Shown in pieces: positions 10,801 to 20,697 of a stretch of 64,000 nucleotides of DNA. A model generated the notes under the pieces. That model saw only the letters and a list, made by a program, of their open reading frames with translations, had not been told where the DNA came from and did not search any database. Within the stretch, counting starts at the first letter, position 1. Each line of letters starts with the position of its first letter. This stretch comes from Eoetvoesiella caeni (GTDB lineage: Bacteria; Pseudomonadota; Gammaproteobacteria; Burkholderiales; Burkholderiaceae_B). The translations under genes were made by a program, and so were the position numbers. The stretch is from NCBI RefSeq assembly GCF_003315175.1, contig NZ_QNRQ01000008.1, forward strand, positions 115,760 through 179,759, read 5' to 3'.

Positions 10801-11457
10801 ATGCAGGAAGGCAAGCTTACGGCCATGGGCGCGCTGCGTACCCGTGGCGGAGCGCTGGACGTATATGGCCAGCACTTGCAGTTAAGGCGCGGCAGCCTGA
10901 CCTTCCAGGGAGACATTTCGAATCCGGTGCTAAGCATAGAGGCCTTGCGCACCGGTCTATCGGTGGAAGCCGGGGTGCGGGTGGCCGGCACGGCAAAGCG
11001 CCCGCGCATCGATCTGGTATCGTACCCGGATGTCAGCGATGTGCAAAAGCTGTCGTGGCTGCTGTTGGGACGAGGTCCGGACGATTCGGGCGGCGATGCC
11101 GCATTGCTGTTTTCCGTGGGCACGTCGCTGTTGACCGGCGGCGAACCCTTCTACCGCAAGTTCGGGCTGGATGAAATCAGCATGCGGTCGGGAACCCTGG
11201 GCAGCACCGGCAGTCTGCTGCCTGTCGAAAGCGTGGTTCGCGGCCTGGACAGCGGCACCAGCGACATCGAACGCAAGTTTGTCGTCGCCAGCAAGAACTT
11301 GTCCGAAGGCCTTACCGTCAGCCTGGAGCAGGCCTTGTCCGAAACCGGGACGGTGGGCCGCCTGAGCTATCAGCTGGCCCGCGGCCTGTCGGCTGACCTT
11401 AGCGTGGGAACGGTTACCGGCATTGCCTTGATTTACAGAACCATCTTCCGGGATTAA
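7804..11457 (+). CDS. tamB: Translocation and assembly module subunit TamB
   Basis: This 1217-residue AsmA-like/DUF490 protein has an N-terminal membrane anchor (residues ~15-38, WLGPTVVLLLVAVVSFVVW). A very long repetitive beta-rich periplasmic region follows, expected to form a hydrophobic groove bridging the inner and outer membranes. The conserved C-terminal TamB domain is visible near the end (VSYPDVSDVQKLSWLLLGRG). It begins with TTG overlapping the tamA stop by 3 bases. Together they form the TAM complex. An Ala/Pro/Val-rich low-complexity stretch lies around residues 235-265. The length is normal for TamB (about 1200-1300). Confidence 0.93.
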   Translation: MSRVTRSLRAIALWLGPTVVLLLVAVVSFVVWCVGTEPGTRWALRTAMEQVQGEAQGIEGTIWKGLRVQRLAVKTPVVDIHLTDLNLQVDWRELWQHRLHAREISAGKLSIDILQSDQPPSESPFAMPALPVQVLLDRVALGHLSLSLGGEPVLLDVQNLQAALKLSDENASLVFQSLELGRDNIQAGIEGEVKVFKLAEPWPLSVHLKTRAQSSQPDSLLCLRHFLPDLPVPDKKAAVPVKAAAQPVGDAATDAATKVAVDAGPEDGGIVRLAQLSAACAVDMTADLTGSLDNMSLKVAGDGQDVRFNVSAELQPRKALPLSQADFNIHLVDGSSLKGALNVDSVPADGASRDHIVSSIVADKLNLAILMGPDMPGGLLSATLGLDAQLQDGKDVLSAALALDVGQGSRWNGQPLSGLLKAELINTLAAAPPDPQRPDAPELWQGLQVSDLDMDLRLGGNRLKGKGALGAPGSALDLTVAAARLADFWPGLPGGVQAQAHLAGTLAKHEARLKAVYAPQAGKSQELGKGPVQANIALDGGWDAQAQPLGWKGRVTTLDVSHIGLGVKLQSPVAVSYVPQALAPAWQWQVGAATLNLGLPLNQRVAIRHLASQGRDGSWETRGSIDRLAVSRRLLRELQKILGVADAADDGRGGIVVALDERNERKEIVYAADWNLKFAGALDGQAHIKRVSGDLIVPGNPDFPLGLQTFSVDLTAKPEGPAVSRLTAKINAATAKMGRAQATASALLHSAPGAGFTMNPKDVKTVELDAEIKDLGWLSLLVGDAMDFGGSVQAKLSAQSRPNGTWATNGTVNGQGIRVVRIDDGVRLLDGTLAAHFDGDRFVLDSLRFPARLRVTPKEWRTAEWVSSNPDARDGSLTLTGSWDLAESVGVLDMDLYRYPILQRSDRYAMVTGKLHVDAPSPAISLSGKITADAGWVDLDMLSSVPVVDSDVVVLRKGQTQKASAPMDISMELDVDLGPRFYITGYGVDSGLVGNMHISMQEGKLTAMGALRTRGGALDVYGQHLQLRRGSLTFQGDISNPVLSIEALRTGLSVEAGVRVAGTAKRPRIDLVSYPDVSDVQKLSWLLLGRGPDDSGGDAALLFSVGTSLLTGGEPFYRKFGLDEISMRSGTLGSTGSLLPVESVVRGLDSGTSDIERKFVVASKNLSEGLTVSLEQALSETGTVGRLSYQLARGLSADLSVGTVTGIALIYRTIFRD

Positions 11458-11565
11458 GCGTGGACCAGGCGCAGGCCGGTCCTTCATTTTTTCTTTTGGG
11501 CCGGTTTGCCGCCCATTCATTCTGGGTAAGCGATAAAATAGGCGCCCACGAAATAAGGTTGAGTT

Positions 11566-12132
11566 ATGAGCATTAAAAGTGATCGCTGGATTCGACGCGT
11601 TGCGCAAGCCCAAGGCATGATCGAGCCCTTCGAGGCGGGGCAGGTGCGCAGCACCGAAAAAGGACGCATTGTCAGCTATGGCACCAGCAGCTACGGCTAC
11701 GATGTGCGCTGCGCCGACGAGTTCAAGATATTTACCAATATCAACTCCACCATCGTGGACCCCAAGGCTTTCGACGAAAAATCCTTCGTCGACTTCAAGG
11801 GCGACGTCTGCATTATTCCGCCCAATTCATTTGCGCTGGCGCGCACGGTCGAATACTTTCGCATTCCGCGCAGCGTGCTGACCATTTGCCTGGGCAAAAG
11901 CACTTATGCGCGCTGCGGCATTATCGTGAACGTCACTCCGCTTGAACCCGAGTGGGAAGGCCACGTCACGCTTGAATTTTCCAACACGACCCCGCTGCCC
12001 GCCAAGATCTACGCGGGCGAAGGCTGCGCACAAATGCTGTTTTTTGAAAGCGACGAGGTTTGCGAAACTTCGTACCGCGATCGCGGCGGCAAGTATCAGG
12101 GCCAGCAAGGCGTGACCTTGCCCCGTACCTAG
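11566..12132 (+). CDS. dcd: dCTP deaminase
   Basis: This 188-residue cytoplasmic enzyme deaminates dCTP to dUTP, feeding dTMP synthesis. The family signatures are complete: [20 protein letters not shown] contains the serine, arginine and glutamate of the active site, and the C-terminal [18 protein letters not shown] closes over the substrate in the trimer. It stands 109 bases after tamB and 11 bases before the decarboxylase gene. thyA and folA, the downstream users of this pathway, are in the same window at ~22-23 kb but on the other strand. Confidence 0.97.
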   Translation: MSIKSDRWIRRVAQAQGMIEPFEAGQVRSTEKGRIVSYGTSSYGYDVRCADEFKIFTNINSTIVDPKAFDEKSFVDFKGDVCIIPPNSFALARTVEYFRIPRSVLTICLGKSTYARCGIIVNVTPLEPEWEGHVTLEFSNTTPLPAKIYAGEGCAQMLFFESDEVCETSYRDRGGKYQGQQGVTLPRT

Positions 12133-12143
12133 GAGTTATTGGT

Positions 12144-14405
12144 ATGAAATTTCGTTTTCCCATCGTTATCATCGACGAAGACTACCGTTCCGAGAACGCT
12201 TCGGGGCTGGGTATTCGCGCGCTGGCCGCCGCCCTCGAGACCGAGGGCGTCGAAGTGCTGGGCGTGACCAGCTATGGCGACCTTAGTTCGTTTGCGCAGC
12301 AGCAAAGCCGGGCCAGCGCCTTTATTTTGTCGATCGACGATGAGGAGTTCGACGTCGACTCGCCCGAAGACGTGGCCAACGCCATCAAGAACCTGCGTTC
12401 TTTCATTGGCGAGCTGCGCTTTCGCAACGAAGACATCCCCATTTACCTGTACGGCGAAACCCGCACTTCGCAGCATATTCCCAACGATATTCTGCGCGAG
12501 CTGCACGGCTTTATCCATATGTTCGAAGATACGCCCGAATTCGTGGCGCGCCATATCATCCGAGAAGCGCGTGCGTATCTGGACAGCCTGGCGCCGCCGT
12601 TTTTTCGCGAACTGGTCAAGTACGCTTCAGACGGTTCGTATTCGTGGCACTGCCCGGGGCACTCGGGCGGCGTGGCCTTCCTGAAAAGCCCGGTGGGGCA
12701 GATGTTCCATCAGTTTTTCGGTGAAAACATGCTGCGTGCCGACGTCTGCAACGCCGTCGACGAGCTGGGCCAGTTGCTGGACCACACAGGGCCGGTGGCC
12801 GAGTCCGAACTGAACGCCGCACGCATCTTCAACGCCGATCATTGCTTTTTCGTGACCAACGGCACGTCTACCTCGAACAAGATCGTGTGGCACGCCAACG
12901 TGGCCATGGACGACGTCGTGGTGGTCGACCGCAATTGCCACAAGTCCATCCTGCACGCCATCACCATGACGGGCGCCATCCCTGTATTCCTGCGCCCCAC
13001 GCGCAACCATCTGGGCATTATCGGCCCCATTCCGCTCGAGGAATTCGAGCCGGAAAGCATTTTGCGCAAGATCGAAGCCAATCCGTTTGCCAGCAAGCTC
13101 AAGAACAAAAAGCCGCGCATTCTTACGCTGACGCAAAGCACGTACGACGGCATTAGCTACAACGTGGAAATGATCAAGGAAAAGCTGGGTTCGGAAATCG
13201 ATACCCTGCACTTTGACGAAGCCTGGATTCCGCACGCGCCGTTCCACGAGTTCTATACCTCCATGCACGCCATCGGCAAGAACCGCCCGCGCAGCGAGGA
13301 TGCCCTGGTTTTTGTTACGCACTCCATCCATAAATTGCTGGCAGGCTTGTCGCAGGCCTCGCAAATTACGGTGCAGGACTCCCAGTCGCGCAAGCTCGAC
13401 CGCAATGTGTTCAACGAGGCCTACCTCATGCACACATCCACTTCGCCGCAGTACGCCATTATTGCGTCCTGCGACGTGGCGGCGGCCATGATGGAACCGC
13501 CCGGCGGCACGGCCCTGGTGGAAGAAAGCATCAGCGAAGCCATGGACTTTCGCCGCGCCATGCGCAAGGTCGAATCCGAGTACGGCAAGAACGACTGGTG
13601 GTTCAAGGTATGGGGGCCCAATCGCCTGGCGGCCGACGGTATCGGCAATCGCGACGACTGGCTGCTGGAGGCCAACGACGAATGGCACGGCTTTGGCGAC
13701 CTGGCTTCCGGCTTCAACATGCTGGATCCCATCAAGGCCACGGTCGTTACGCCGGGCCTGGATATTTCGGGCACGTTCGCCGAAACCGGCATTCCGGCGG
13801 CGCTGGTTTCCAAGTACCTGGCCGAGCATGGCGTGGTCATCGAAAAAACCGGGCTGTATTCGTTCTTCATCATGTTCACCATCGGCATTACCAAAGGCCG
13901 CTGGAACACGCTGCTGACCGCGTTGCAGCAGTTCAAGGACGACTACGACCGCAACCACCCCATGTGGCGCATTTTGCCGGACTTCTGCAAAGTGCATAAG
14001 CGCTACGAGAAAATGGGCTTGCGCGACCTGTGCCAGGAAATCCACGAAGCCTACCGGGCCCACGACGTGGCGCGCCTGACCACCGAGATGTATTTAAGCG
14101 ACATGGTGCCCGCCATGAAGCCGTCGGACGCCTACGCCCGGATGGCGCACCGCGAGGTCGAGCGCGTTGCCATCGACGACCTGGAGGGCCGTGTGACCGG
14201 CGTCTTGCTGACCCCATATCCACCCGGCATTCCGCTGTTGATTCCCGGTGAACGCTTCAACCAGCGCATTATTCATTACCTGCAGTTTGCACGCGAGTTC
14301 AATCTGCGCTTTCCCGGTTTTGAAACCGATGTGCATGGCCTGGCCAAGGACATCGGCCCTGACGGGCAGGTACGCTCTTACGTTGACTGCATACGCGAAG
14401 ATTAG
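12144..14405 (+). CDS. Orn/Lys/Arg decarboxylase (PLP-dependent, class III fold)
   Basis: This 753-residue cytoplasmic PLP enzyme has the three-domain layout of bacterial basic amino acid decarboxylases: an N-terminal receiver-like wing (1-130), the PLP-binding core (130-550) and a C-terminal domain. The Schiff-base lysine is K397 in HSIHKLLAGLSQAS, and WHCPGHSGG and FDEAWIPHA are other conserved core segments. It makes a polyamine or diamine from arginine, lysine or ornithine. The length is closest to AdiA-type arginine decarboxylases (about 755), but the substrate cannot be fixed by eye. ATG 12144 is preferred because AGGAG lies 8 bases upstream; the open frame itself extends further back into dcd. 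Confidence 0.9.
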   Translation: MKFRFPIVIIDEDYRSENASGLGIRALAAALETEGVEVLGVTSYGDLSSFAQQQSRASAFILSIDDEEFDVDSPEDVANAIKNLRSFIGELRFRNEDIPIYLYGETRTSQHIPNDILRELHGFIHMFEDTPEFVARHIIREARAYLDSLAPPFFRELVKYASDGSYSWHCPGHSGGVAFLKSPVGQMFHQFFGENMLRADVCNAVDELGQLLDHTGPVAESELNAARIFNADHCFFVTNGTSTSNKIVWHANVAMDDVVVVDRNCHKSILHAITMTGAIPVFLRPTRNHLGIIGPIPLEEFEPESILRKIEANPFASKLKNKKPRILTLTQSTYDGISYNVEMIKEKLGSEIDTLHFDEAWIPHAPFHEFYTSMHAIGKNRPRSEDALVFVTHSIHKLLAGLSQASQITVQDSQSRKLDRNVFNEAYLMHTSTSPQYAIIASCDVAAAMMEPPGGTALVEESISEAMDFRRAMRKVESEYGKNDWWFKVWGPNRLAADGIGNRDDWLLEANDEWHGFGDLASGFNMLDPIKATVVTPGLDISGTFAETGIPAALVSKYLAEHGVVIEKTGLYSFFIMFTIGITKGRWNTLLTALQQFKDDYDRNHPMWRILPDFCKVHKRYEKMGLRDLCQEIHEAYRAHDVARLTTEMYLSDMVPAMKPSDAYARMAHREVERVAIDDLEGRVTGVLLTPYPPGIPLLIPGERFNQRIIHYLQFAREFNLRFPGFETDVHGLAKDIGPDGQVRSYVDCIRED

Positions 14406-14408
14406 CGC

Positions 14409-15635
14409 GTGGTGACTGGCGTTTTCGATGCGGCGGTGATAGGCGCCGGGGCCGCCGGCATGATGGCGGCGGCGCAAGCCGGCCAGCGCGGCCTGCGCGT
14501 GGTGCTGCTGGACCACGCCGAAAAGCTGGGAGAGAAGATCCGGATATCGGGCGGCGGGCGCTGCAACTTTACCAATATCGGCACGACGCCCGCCAATTTC
14601 TTTTCGCAGAATCCCAATTTCTGCCGCTCGGCGCTGGCCGCCTATACCCCGCGCGATTTCATTGGGCTGGTCGAGCGCCACGGCATAAGCTGGCACGAAA
14701 AACATCGGGGCCAGCTTTTTTGCGACGACTCCAGCGAATCCATCATTGCCATGCTCAGGCGCGAATGCGATGCGGGCAAGGTGGCCTGGCGCATGGCTTG
14801 CACGATCAAGTCGCTGACGCGGCAGGCCGACGACTTTCGCCTTGACACTTCCCAGGGCGAAATCCGCGCGCGGCAAGTCGTCCTGGCCACGGGCGGCATG
14901 GCAATCCCGCAATTGGGCGCAACCGACTTTGCGCTGGGGATGGCGCGCCAGTTTGGACTGAAGGTGGTGGAACCACGCCCGGCGCTCGTGCCGCTGACCT
15001 TCGACGCCCAGCAATGGGCGCCGTTCGGGTTATTGAGCGGCATAGCGCTGGAAGCCGCCGTACGCTGCGGCAGCGGAAAGAGCCGGACTGAATTCCTTGA
15101 AGACCTGCTGTTCACGCACAGGGGCCTGTCCGGCCCCGCCATATTGCAGATTTCCAGCTACTGGAATCCCGGCGAGGCCATCATGCTGGATTTGGCGCCG
15201 GGCAAGCGCCTGGGCGACGAATGGGTTGCCGGTAAATCGGGCAACCGCCAGGCCCTGGTATCCGTTCTTGCCGCCTTGTGGTCGCGGCGCCTGGCCGAGC
15301 AATGGCTGGCCAGCGAGCCCGGGCAGGACGGGACGGCGCTGGGCGCCATGCGCCTGGCCGATATGCCCGACAAAACCTTGCGCGGTTTGGCCGAGCGCAT
15401 ACACAACTGGACGCTGCACCCCACCGGAACGGCGGGCTATAAAAAGGCCGAGGTCATGCGCGGCGGGGTCGACACGCGCGGCATCGATCAAAAAACCATG
15501 CAGACCAAGTCGGTGCCTGGCCTGTATTTTGTGGGCGAGGCGCTGGATGTGACCGGCTGGCTGGGCGGCTACAACTTCCAGTGGGCCTGGGCCTCTGGCG
15601 CGGCTTGCGGCAGGAGCCTGCACAAGGCTGCCTGA
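14409..15635 (+). CDS. BaiN/HI0933-type FAD-dependent oxidoreductase
   Basis: This 408-residue flavoprotein begins with a dinucleotide-binding GxGxxG fold (VIGAGAAGMMAAAQAG). It shows the family segments ISGGGRCNFTN, LATGGMAIPQLGATDFA and the C-terminal GEALDVTGWLGGYNFQWAWASG, all typical of the YhiN/HI0933 group. The cellular substrate is unknown for most members. The start is either GTG 14409 or GTG 14412, just 3 or 6 bases after the decarboxylase stop, which implies co-transcription. Confidence 0.88.
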   Translation: MVTGVFDAAVIGAGAAGMMAAAQAGQRGLRVVLLDHAEKLGEKIRISGGGRCNFTNIGTTPANFFSQNPNFCRSALAAYTPRDFIGLVERHGISWHEKHRGQLFCDDSSESIIAMLRRECDAGKVAWRMACTIKSLTRQADDFRLDTSQGEIRARQVVLATGGMAIPQLGATDFALGMARQFGLKVVEPRPALVPLTFDAQQWAPFGLLSGIALEAAVRCGSGKSRTEFLEDLLFTHRGLSGPAILQISSYWNPGEAIMLDLAPGKRLGDEWVAGKSGNRQALVSVLAALWSRRLAEQWLASEPGQDGTALGAMRLADMPDKTLRGLAERIHNWTLHPTGTAGYKKAEVMRGGVDTRGIDQKTMQTKSVPGLYFVGEALDVTGWLGGYNFQWAWASGAACGRSLHKAA

Positions 15636-15729
15636 CACTGCGCGCACGGCAATAATTCTTCGCATCTTTTTTTACCTGTTTTGTTTTGCAATCGCAGGCT
15701 TTCGATGTATGCTTTGCGCTGCTGTTATT

Positions 15730-15980
15730 GCAAAGTGGGAGAGAGTCAATTTTGGCCGTGGGGCGGCAAACCCCGCAAAGGTACTTATTGACCGCCGAAG
15801 GCGCAATTCGCCCAGAATCGCTCAGGCACCCCGTACCACTTTTGCATTGCTTTGCCATTGAAGCAAGACAGCATTCTGGAGAGACTCGCGCCGCCGCATC
15901 AACCATGCCGGCAGCGGGCGCCGAAGGTGAATCCCGCAACTCGGGGAAACTCTCAGGCACAAAGGACAGAAGGGCGGTCT
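15730..15980 (+). promoter_or_regulatory. Tandem glycine riboswitch ahead of gcvT
   Basis: Two glycine aptamers lie in series. The first runs from about 15735 (GTGGGAGAGAGTC, then GCCGAAGGCGCAA, then TCAGGCACC) and the second from about 15874 (CTGGAGAGACTCG, then GCCGAAGGTG, then CTCTCAGGCAC...AAAGGACAG). The paired GGAGAG / GCCGAAGG / CTCAGGCAC boxes are the hallmark of this class. It sits in the 396-base non-coding leader of gcvT and should switch the cleavage-system operon on when glycine is abundant. Short frames crossing it are not genes. Confidence 0.95.
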
Positions 15981-16031
15981 CAGCTATTTATATTGTTGTG
16001 TTCCGTCCTTGTCCTGCCTTCCGGAGTTTTC

Positions 16032-17129
16032 ATGCCTTCTGCGTTAAAGCGTACCCCTTTGTATGATGCCCATGTCGATGCCGGCGCCAAAATGGTCGAC
16101 TTCGGCGGCTGGGAAATGCCTGTTTCCTACGGCTCGCAAATCGAAGAGCATCACGCAGTTCGGCGCGACAGCGGCATGTTCGATGTTTCCCACATGCTGG
16201 TCATCGACATTGCCGGCCCCGATTCCAAAGCCTATTTGCGCCGCCTCCTGGCCAACGACGCGGCCCGCCTCACGCAGCCGGGCAAGGCCTTGTATTCGTG
16301 CATGCTGAATCCCGAAGGCGGGGTCATCGACGACCTTATCGTCTATTTCTTCGATCCCGAAACCTGGCGTGCCGTTGTCAATGCCGGCACGGCCCAGGCC
16401 GACCTGGAATGGATGCGGCGCGTGGCGGATACCGAGCACTTCAATGTAAGCCTGCAGCCCCGGCACGACCTGGCCATGATTGCGCTGCAAGGGCCAAATG
16501 CCCGCAGGCAGGCGTGGGCCGCGCGTCCAGCCTGGCGGGCTGCCACCGAAGCCCTGAAGCCATTCTCGGCCGCCGTGCTGGCCGACGGCTGTATGGTGGC
16601 GCGCACCGGCTATACCGGTGAAGACGGCTTTGAAATCATGCTGCCCGCCACGCAGGCGCAAACGCTCTGGAACGATTTGCTGGCGCTGGGCGTGCGGCCT
16701 TGCGGCCTGGGCGCGCGCGATACCTTGCGGCTGGAAGCCGGCATGAATCTGTACGGGCAGGACATGGACGAATCCGTGCTGCCCGCCGAATCCGCTTTGT
16801 CATGGACGGTTTCCATGACCGACCCCGAACGTGAATTTATCGGGCGCGACGCGCTCGAGGCGGCGCCCAACGACCGGATCCTGGTTGGCGTCAAGCTGCT
16901 GGAACGCGGCGTCATGCGCGCCCACATGGCCGTACGTTGCGCGCAGGGCGAGGGCGAACTGACCAGCGGCACCATGTCGCCAACTATGGGCGTCTCCATC
17001 GGCATGGCCCGGGTACCGCTGGGAGTGGCGGTTGGAGACCAGGTTCAAGTGCATATCCGCGACAAATGGGTGCCTGCCGAAATAGTAAAAATGCCCCTGG
17101 TGCGCCATGGCAAAATACTGGACGCTTGA
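16032..17129 (+). CDS. gcvT: Aminomethyltransferase, T protein of the glycine cleavage system
   Basis: This 365-residue cytoplasmic protein transfers the methylene group from the lipoyl arm of GcvH to tetrahydrofolate, releasing ammonia. Seen: [13 protein letters not shown] near the N terminus, FDVSHM, the folate-binding segment [12 protein letters not shown] and [20 protein letters not shown] with the catalytic aspartate. ATG 16032 is the true start: the frame stays open through the riboswitch upstream, but homologous sequence begins here ([15 protein letters not shown]) and GGAG precedes it. It heads gcvT-gcvH-gcvP under glycine riboswitch control. Confidence 0.97.
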   Translation: MPSALKRTPLYDAHVDAGAKMVDFGGWEMPVSYGSQIEEHHAVRRDSGMFDVSHMLVIDIAGPDSKAYLRRLLANDAARLTQPGKALYSCMLNPEGGVIDDLIVYFFDPETWRAVVNAGTAQADLEWMRRVADTEHFNVSLQPRHDLAMIALQGPNARRQAWAARPAWRAATEALKPFSAAVLADGCMVARTGYTGEDGFEIMLPATQAQTLWNDLLALGVRPCGLGARDTLRLEAGMNLYGQDMDESVLPAESALSWTVSMTDPEREFIGRDALEAAPNDRILVGVKLLERGVMRAHMAVRCAQGEGELTSGTMSPTMGVSIGMARVPLGVAVGDQVQVHIRDKWVPAEIVKMPLVRHGKILDA

Positions 17130-17249
17130 TTTTTCGTCGCAACTCAAGGCAATGCCGGCCCCGCCAAAGGGTCTTGCCGCTACGCTACGCGTTTATGGGC
17201 GCAGCTTTGCCGCAGTGCGTGGTCAATTTTATTTTTTTATGGAATGAAT

Positions 17250-17630
17250 ATGAGTCTACCCAATGATCGCAAATACACGTCTACCCACGAATGGGTCAAG
17301 GCCGACGGCGACGTGTTCCAGGTTGGCATTACCGATAACGCCCAGGACCAATTGGGCGACCTGGTGTTTGTCGGCGACTTCAAGGTTGGTGCGGCCTTAA
17401 GCGCGGGTGATACCGCCGGTGTGGTCGAGTCGGTCAAAGCGGCCTCCGACCTCTATGCTCCGGTCGACGGCGAAATCGTCGCCTTCAACGATACGCTGGA
17501 CGGGCAGCCCGACCTTATCAACCAGGCTGCTTTCGACACCTGGATTTTCAAGTTCAAGCCCAACAACGCTGCCGACGTCGATGCCCTGCTTGACGGCGAC
17601 GGCTACCAGTCCCTGGTCGACGCCGGCTGA
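17250..17630 (+). CDS. gcvH: Glycine cleavage system H protein
   Basis: This 126-residue lipoyl carrier shuttles the aminomethyl intermediate between the P, T and L proteins. The lipoylation site is the lysine in VVESVKAASDLYAPV. The start at 17250 (MSLPNDRKYTSTHEW) is preferred over ATG 17244 because GGAA lies 6 bases before it and H proteins normally begin this way. It lies 120 bases after gcvT and 66 bases before gcvP. No L-protein (lipoamide dehydrogenase) gene is in the window, as expected, since that subunit is usually shared with other complexes. Confidence 0.97.
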   Translation: MSLPNDRKYTSTHEWVKADGDVFQVGITDNAQDQLGDLVFVGDFKVGAALSAGDTAGVVESVKAASDLYAPVDGEIVAFNDTLDGQPDLINQAAFDTWIFKFKPNNAADVDALLDGDGYQSLVDAG

Positions 17631-17696
17631 TCATTGCTGCCAACGCTTTGTGCGCGGCGTTCCATGGCGCACTTTTTTTAGACGGGGTTTTTGTAC

Positions 17697-20576
17697 ATGT
17701 TGCGCGAATCGCATTCTTATTCCGATTTCGTCTTTCGCCATATTGGGCCTGCCGCGCCCGAGCAGGAAAAAATGCTGGCTGCCATTGGCGCGGACAGCCT
17801 GCAGGATTTGATACGCGAGGTCGTGCCGGCCAGCATCTTTAAAACGGAAGCGCTGAACCTGCCGCAGTCGCGCAGCGAGGCCAGCGTACTGGCCGAGCTA
17901 AAGCAGATAGCGGGGCGCAACCGCGTGTTTCGAAATTATATTGGGCAGGGCTATTACGGCACGCATGTTCCCAATGTCATTTTGCGCAACATTCTTGAAA
18001 ACCCGGCCTGGTATACCGCGTATACGCCCTACCAGCCCGAAATCTCGCAGGGCCGCCTCGAGGCGCTGCTTAATTTCCAGACCATGGTGGCCGACCTGAC
18101 GGCGTTGGACATTGCCAATGCCTCGCTGCTTGACGAAGCCACCGCCGCGGCCGAAGCCATGAGCCTTGCGCGGCGAGGCTCGCGGTCCAAAAGCCGGGTG
18201 TTCTTCGCTTCAATCCATTGCCATCCGCAAACCCTGCACGTCCTGCAGACGCGCGCGGCGGGACTGGATATCGATGTGGTGGTGGGCGACGAGGCGCAAG
18301 GCCTGCCCCCATGCTTCGGCGTGCTGCTGCAATATCCGCACAGCCTGGGCCAGGTGGCCGACTACCATGCGCTGGCCGCTGCCGCCCATGGCCAGGATAC
18401 CGTGGTGGCGGTAGCCACCGATTTGCTGGCTTTGGCCGTGCTTGCACCGCCGGGCGAATGGGGAGCGGATATCGCCATCGGGTCGGCCCAGCGTTTTGGC
18501 GTGCCCTTGGGATTCGGCGGCCCGCATGCGGGCTTCATGGCGTGCAAAGACGCGTTCAAGCGCAATATGCCGGGCCGGCTGGTCGGCGTTTCCAAAGACA
18601 GCCAGGGCCAGCCCGCCATGCGCCTGGCGCTGCAAACGCGCGAACAACACATACGGCGCGAAAAGGCCACATCCAATATTTGCACCGCCCAGGCCCTGCT
18701 GGCCATCATGGCCGGCATGTATGCCGTCTGGCACGGGCCGGCCGGCATCCGGCGCATGGCGCAGCGCGTGGCCCGGCATACGGCCTTCTTGCGCGACTCG
18801 CTGCAGGCATTGGGCGTGCCGTGCGTCAACGACGGATTCTTCGATACCTTGCTGCTGGAAACCGGCACGCATACGCCGGCCATTGTGCGCGCGGCACAGG
18901 CGGCATCCATCAATTTGCGTCAGGTGGCCACTGACCGCCTTGCCGTTTCGCTGGACGAAACAGTCGATGCGCAAGACCTGAACGACATACTGCACGTGTT
19001 TGCGCAGGCCCTGGGCAAAACTTTGCCCGAAGCAGGCGCCACGACCGGCCAGCAGACCGGCATTCCCGTTCAATTGCAACGCCAATCCGCCATTTTGCAG
19101 CACCCTGTGTTTTCGCGCATTCAGTCCGAAACCGATATGCTGCGCTATATGCGCCGCCTGTCCGACAAAGACCTGGCGCTGGACCGCAGCATGATTCCGC
19201 TGGGTTCATGCACCATGAAGCTGAATGCCACGGCCGAGATGATTCCCATTACCTGGCCCGAGTTTGCCGACTTGCATCCATACGCGCCGGCCGACCAAAG
19301 CCAGGGCTATCAAGAGCTTATCGGCCGCTTGGCCGCGGCCTTGTGCGAAATTACCGGCTATGCGGGCGTAAGCCTGCAGCCCAACTCGGGCGCCCAGGGC
19401 GAATACGCCGGCTTGCTGGCCATCCAGGCCTATCATCGCGCCAATGGACAGGCCCAGCGCAATGCCTGCCTGATACCGGCGTCGGCGCACGGCACCAATC
19501 CCGCTTCGGCCCAGTTGGCCGGCATGGACGTTGTCGTGGTGGCTTCCGACAGCCATGGCAATGTCGATGTGGCCGACCTCAAGCTCAAGATCGCGCAGGT
19601 GGGCGACCGCCTGGCGGCCTTGATGATCACCTATCCGTCCACGCATGGCGTATTCGAAACGGCCATTACAGAAATCTGCGCCCTGGTGTACGAGGCCGGA
19701 GGGCAGGTATATCTGGACGGGGCCAACATGAATGCCATGGTGGGCCTGGCCCAACCCGGCCTGTTCGGTTCAGACGTTTCCCACTTGAACTTGCACAAAA
19801 CGTTTTGCATTCCGCATGGCGGCGGGGGCCCGGGCGTCGGCCCCGTTGCCGTGCGCGAGCACCTGGTGCCGTTCTTGCCGGGCATCCTGAACGACAGGGG
19901 CGAGCTGCCGGCCGGCGCCGGCGGCGTTGTTGCCGCGGCGCCTTACGGTTCGGCCGGCATCTTGCCGATTTCATACGTCTATATCGCCCTGATGGGCGCG
20001 GACGGCTTGCGCCGGGCCTCCGAGGTTGCCATTCTTAACGCCAACTATATTGCCGCGCGCCTTGCCGGGCACTACCCGGTTCTATATGCCGGGCCCAAAG
20101 GCCGTGTGGCGCACGAGTGCATTCTGGATATCCGCGCCATCAAAGACAGCTGCGGCATATCGAACGAAGACATTGCCAAGCGGCTGGTCGATTACGGCTT
20201 CCATGCGCCCACCATGAGCTTTCCGGTGGCCGGGACGCTGATGGTCGAGCCCACCGAGTCCGAGGGGCTGGCCGAGCTGGACCGCTTTGTCGATGCGATG
20301 ATCGCCATCCGCGGTGAAATCGCGCAGATTGAAAGCGGCGAAAGGGACAAACTGGACAACGTCCTGACAAATGCCCCTCATACGGCGCAGATGCTGATGG
20401 TGTCGCAGTGGGAACACGGCTATAGCCGCGAAGAGGCAGCCTACCCCCTAAGCAGCTTGCGCCACGATAAGTACTGGCCGCCCGTAGCCCGCGTAGATAA
20501 CGTCTATGGGGACCGCAACTTGGTCTGCTCTTGTCCGCCCATGGAAGACTATATGAATAGTGCTGTCAGCGCTTGA
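17697..20576 (+). CDS. gcvP: Glycine dehydrogenase (decarboxylating), P protein
   Basis: This 959-residue PLP enzyme decarboxylates glycine and loads the residue onto lipoyl-GcvH. It is the single-chain form, with two aminotransferase-like halves. The PLP lysine is K701 in [16 protein letters not shown], inside the second half, and the glycine-rich [10 protein letters not shown] follows. The length is standard (~950-960). ATG 17697 is chosen over TTG 17691 because GGGG at 17684-17687 is correctly spaced. It is the last gene of the riboswitch-controlled operon; a hairpin lies 75 bases past the stop. Confidence 0.97.
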   Translation: MLRESHSYSDFVFRHIGPAAPEQEKMLAAIGADSLQDLIREVVPASIFKTEALNLPQSRSEASVLAELKQIAGRNRVFRNYIGQGYYGTHVPNVILRNILENPAWYTAYTPYQPEISQGRLEALLNFQTMVADLTALDIANASLLDEATAAAEAMSLARRGSRSKSRVFFASIHCHPQTLHVLQTRAAGLDIDVVVGDEAQGLPPCFGVLLQYPHSLGQVADYHALAAAAHGQDTVVAVATDLLALAVLAPPGEWGADIAIGSAQRFGVPLGFGGPHAGFMACKDAFKRNMPGRLVGVSKDSQGQPAMRLALQTREQHIRREKATSNICTAQALLAIMAGMYAVWHGPAGIRRMAQRVARHTAFLRDSLQALGVPCVNDGFFDTLLLETGTHTPAIVRAAQAASINLRQVATDRLAVSLDETVDAQDLNDILHVFAQALGKTLPEAGATTGQQTGIPVQLQRQSAILQHPVFSRIQSETDMLRYMRRLSDKDLALDRSMIPLGSCTMKLNATAEMIPITWPEFADLHPYAPADQSQGYQELIGRLAAALCEITGYAGVSLQPNSGAQGEYAGLLAIQAYHRANGQAQRNACLIPASAHGTNPASAQLAGMDVVVVASDSHGNVDVADLKLKIAQVGDRLAALMITYPSTHGVFETAITEICALVYEAGGQVYLDGANMNAMVGLAQPGLFGSDVSHLNLHKTFCIPHGGGGPGVGPVAVREHLVPFLPGILNDRGELPAGAGGVVAAAPYGSAGILPISYVYIALMGADGLRRASEVAILNANYIAARLAGHYPVLYAGPKGRVAHECILDIRAIKDSCGISNEDIAKRLVDYGFHAPTMSFPVAGTLMVEPTESEGLAELDRFVDAMIAIRGEIAQIESGERDKLDNVLTNAPHTAQMLMVSQWEHGYSREEAAYPLSSLRHDKYWPPVARVDNVYGDRNLVCSCPPMEDYMNSAVSA

Positions 20577-20651
20577 CGGATTGCTGTCAAGGACCGGCGC
20601 TTGCATGACCTCTGGAAATATCGCAGCTTTTGCGTCAGTTCCTGTAAACAT

Positions 20652-20694
20652 GGCGGTCTGCGCATCGGCAAGCGTCGGTGAGCAGACCGCCTTT
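20652..20694. terminator. Hairpin between convergent gcvP and the transaminase gene
   Basis: Perfect 9-bp arms GGCGGTCTG and CAGACCGCC are separated by 22 bases and followed by TTT. The loop is long and the T-run short, so terminator strength is uncertain, but the position between two convergent stops fits. Confidence 0.55.
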
Positions 20695-20697
20695 GCA

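Noticed and set aside
12627..14063. 478-codon minus-strand frame opposite the decarboxylase
   Set aside because: Shadow of the PLP decarboxylase; no start context or recognisable domain.
15454..15960. 168-codon minus frame and overlapping plus frames before gcvT
   Set aside because: They cover the tandem glycine riboswitch, which explains the conserved sequence better than protein coding.
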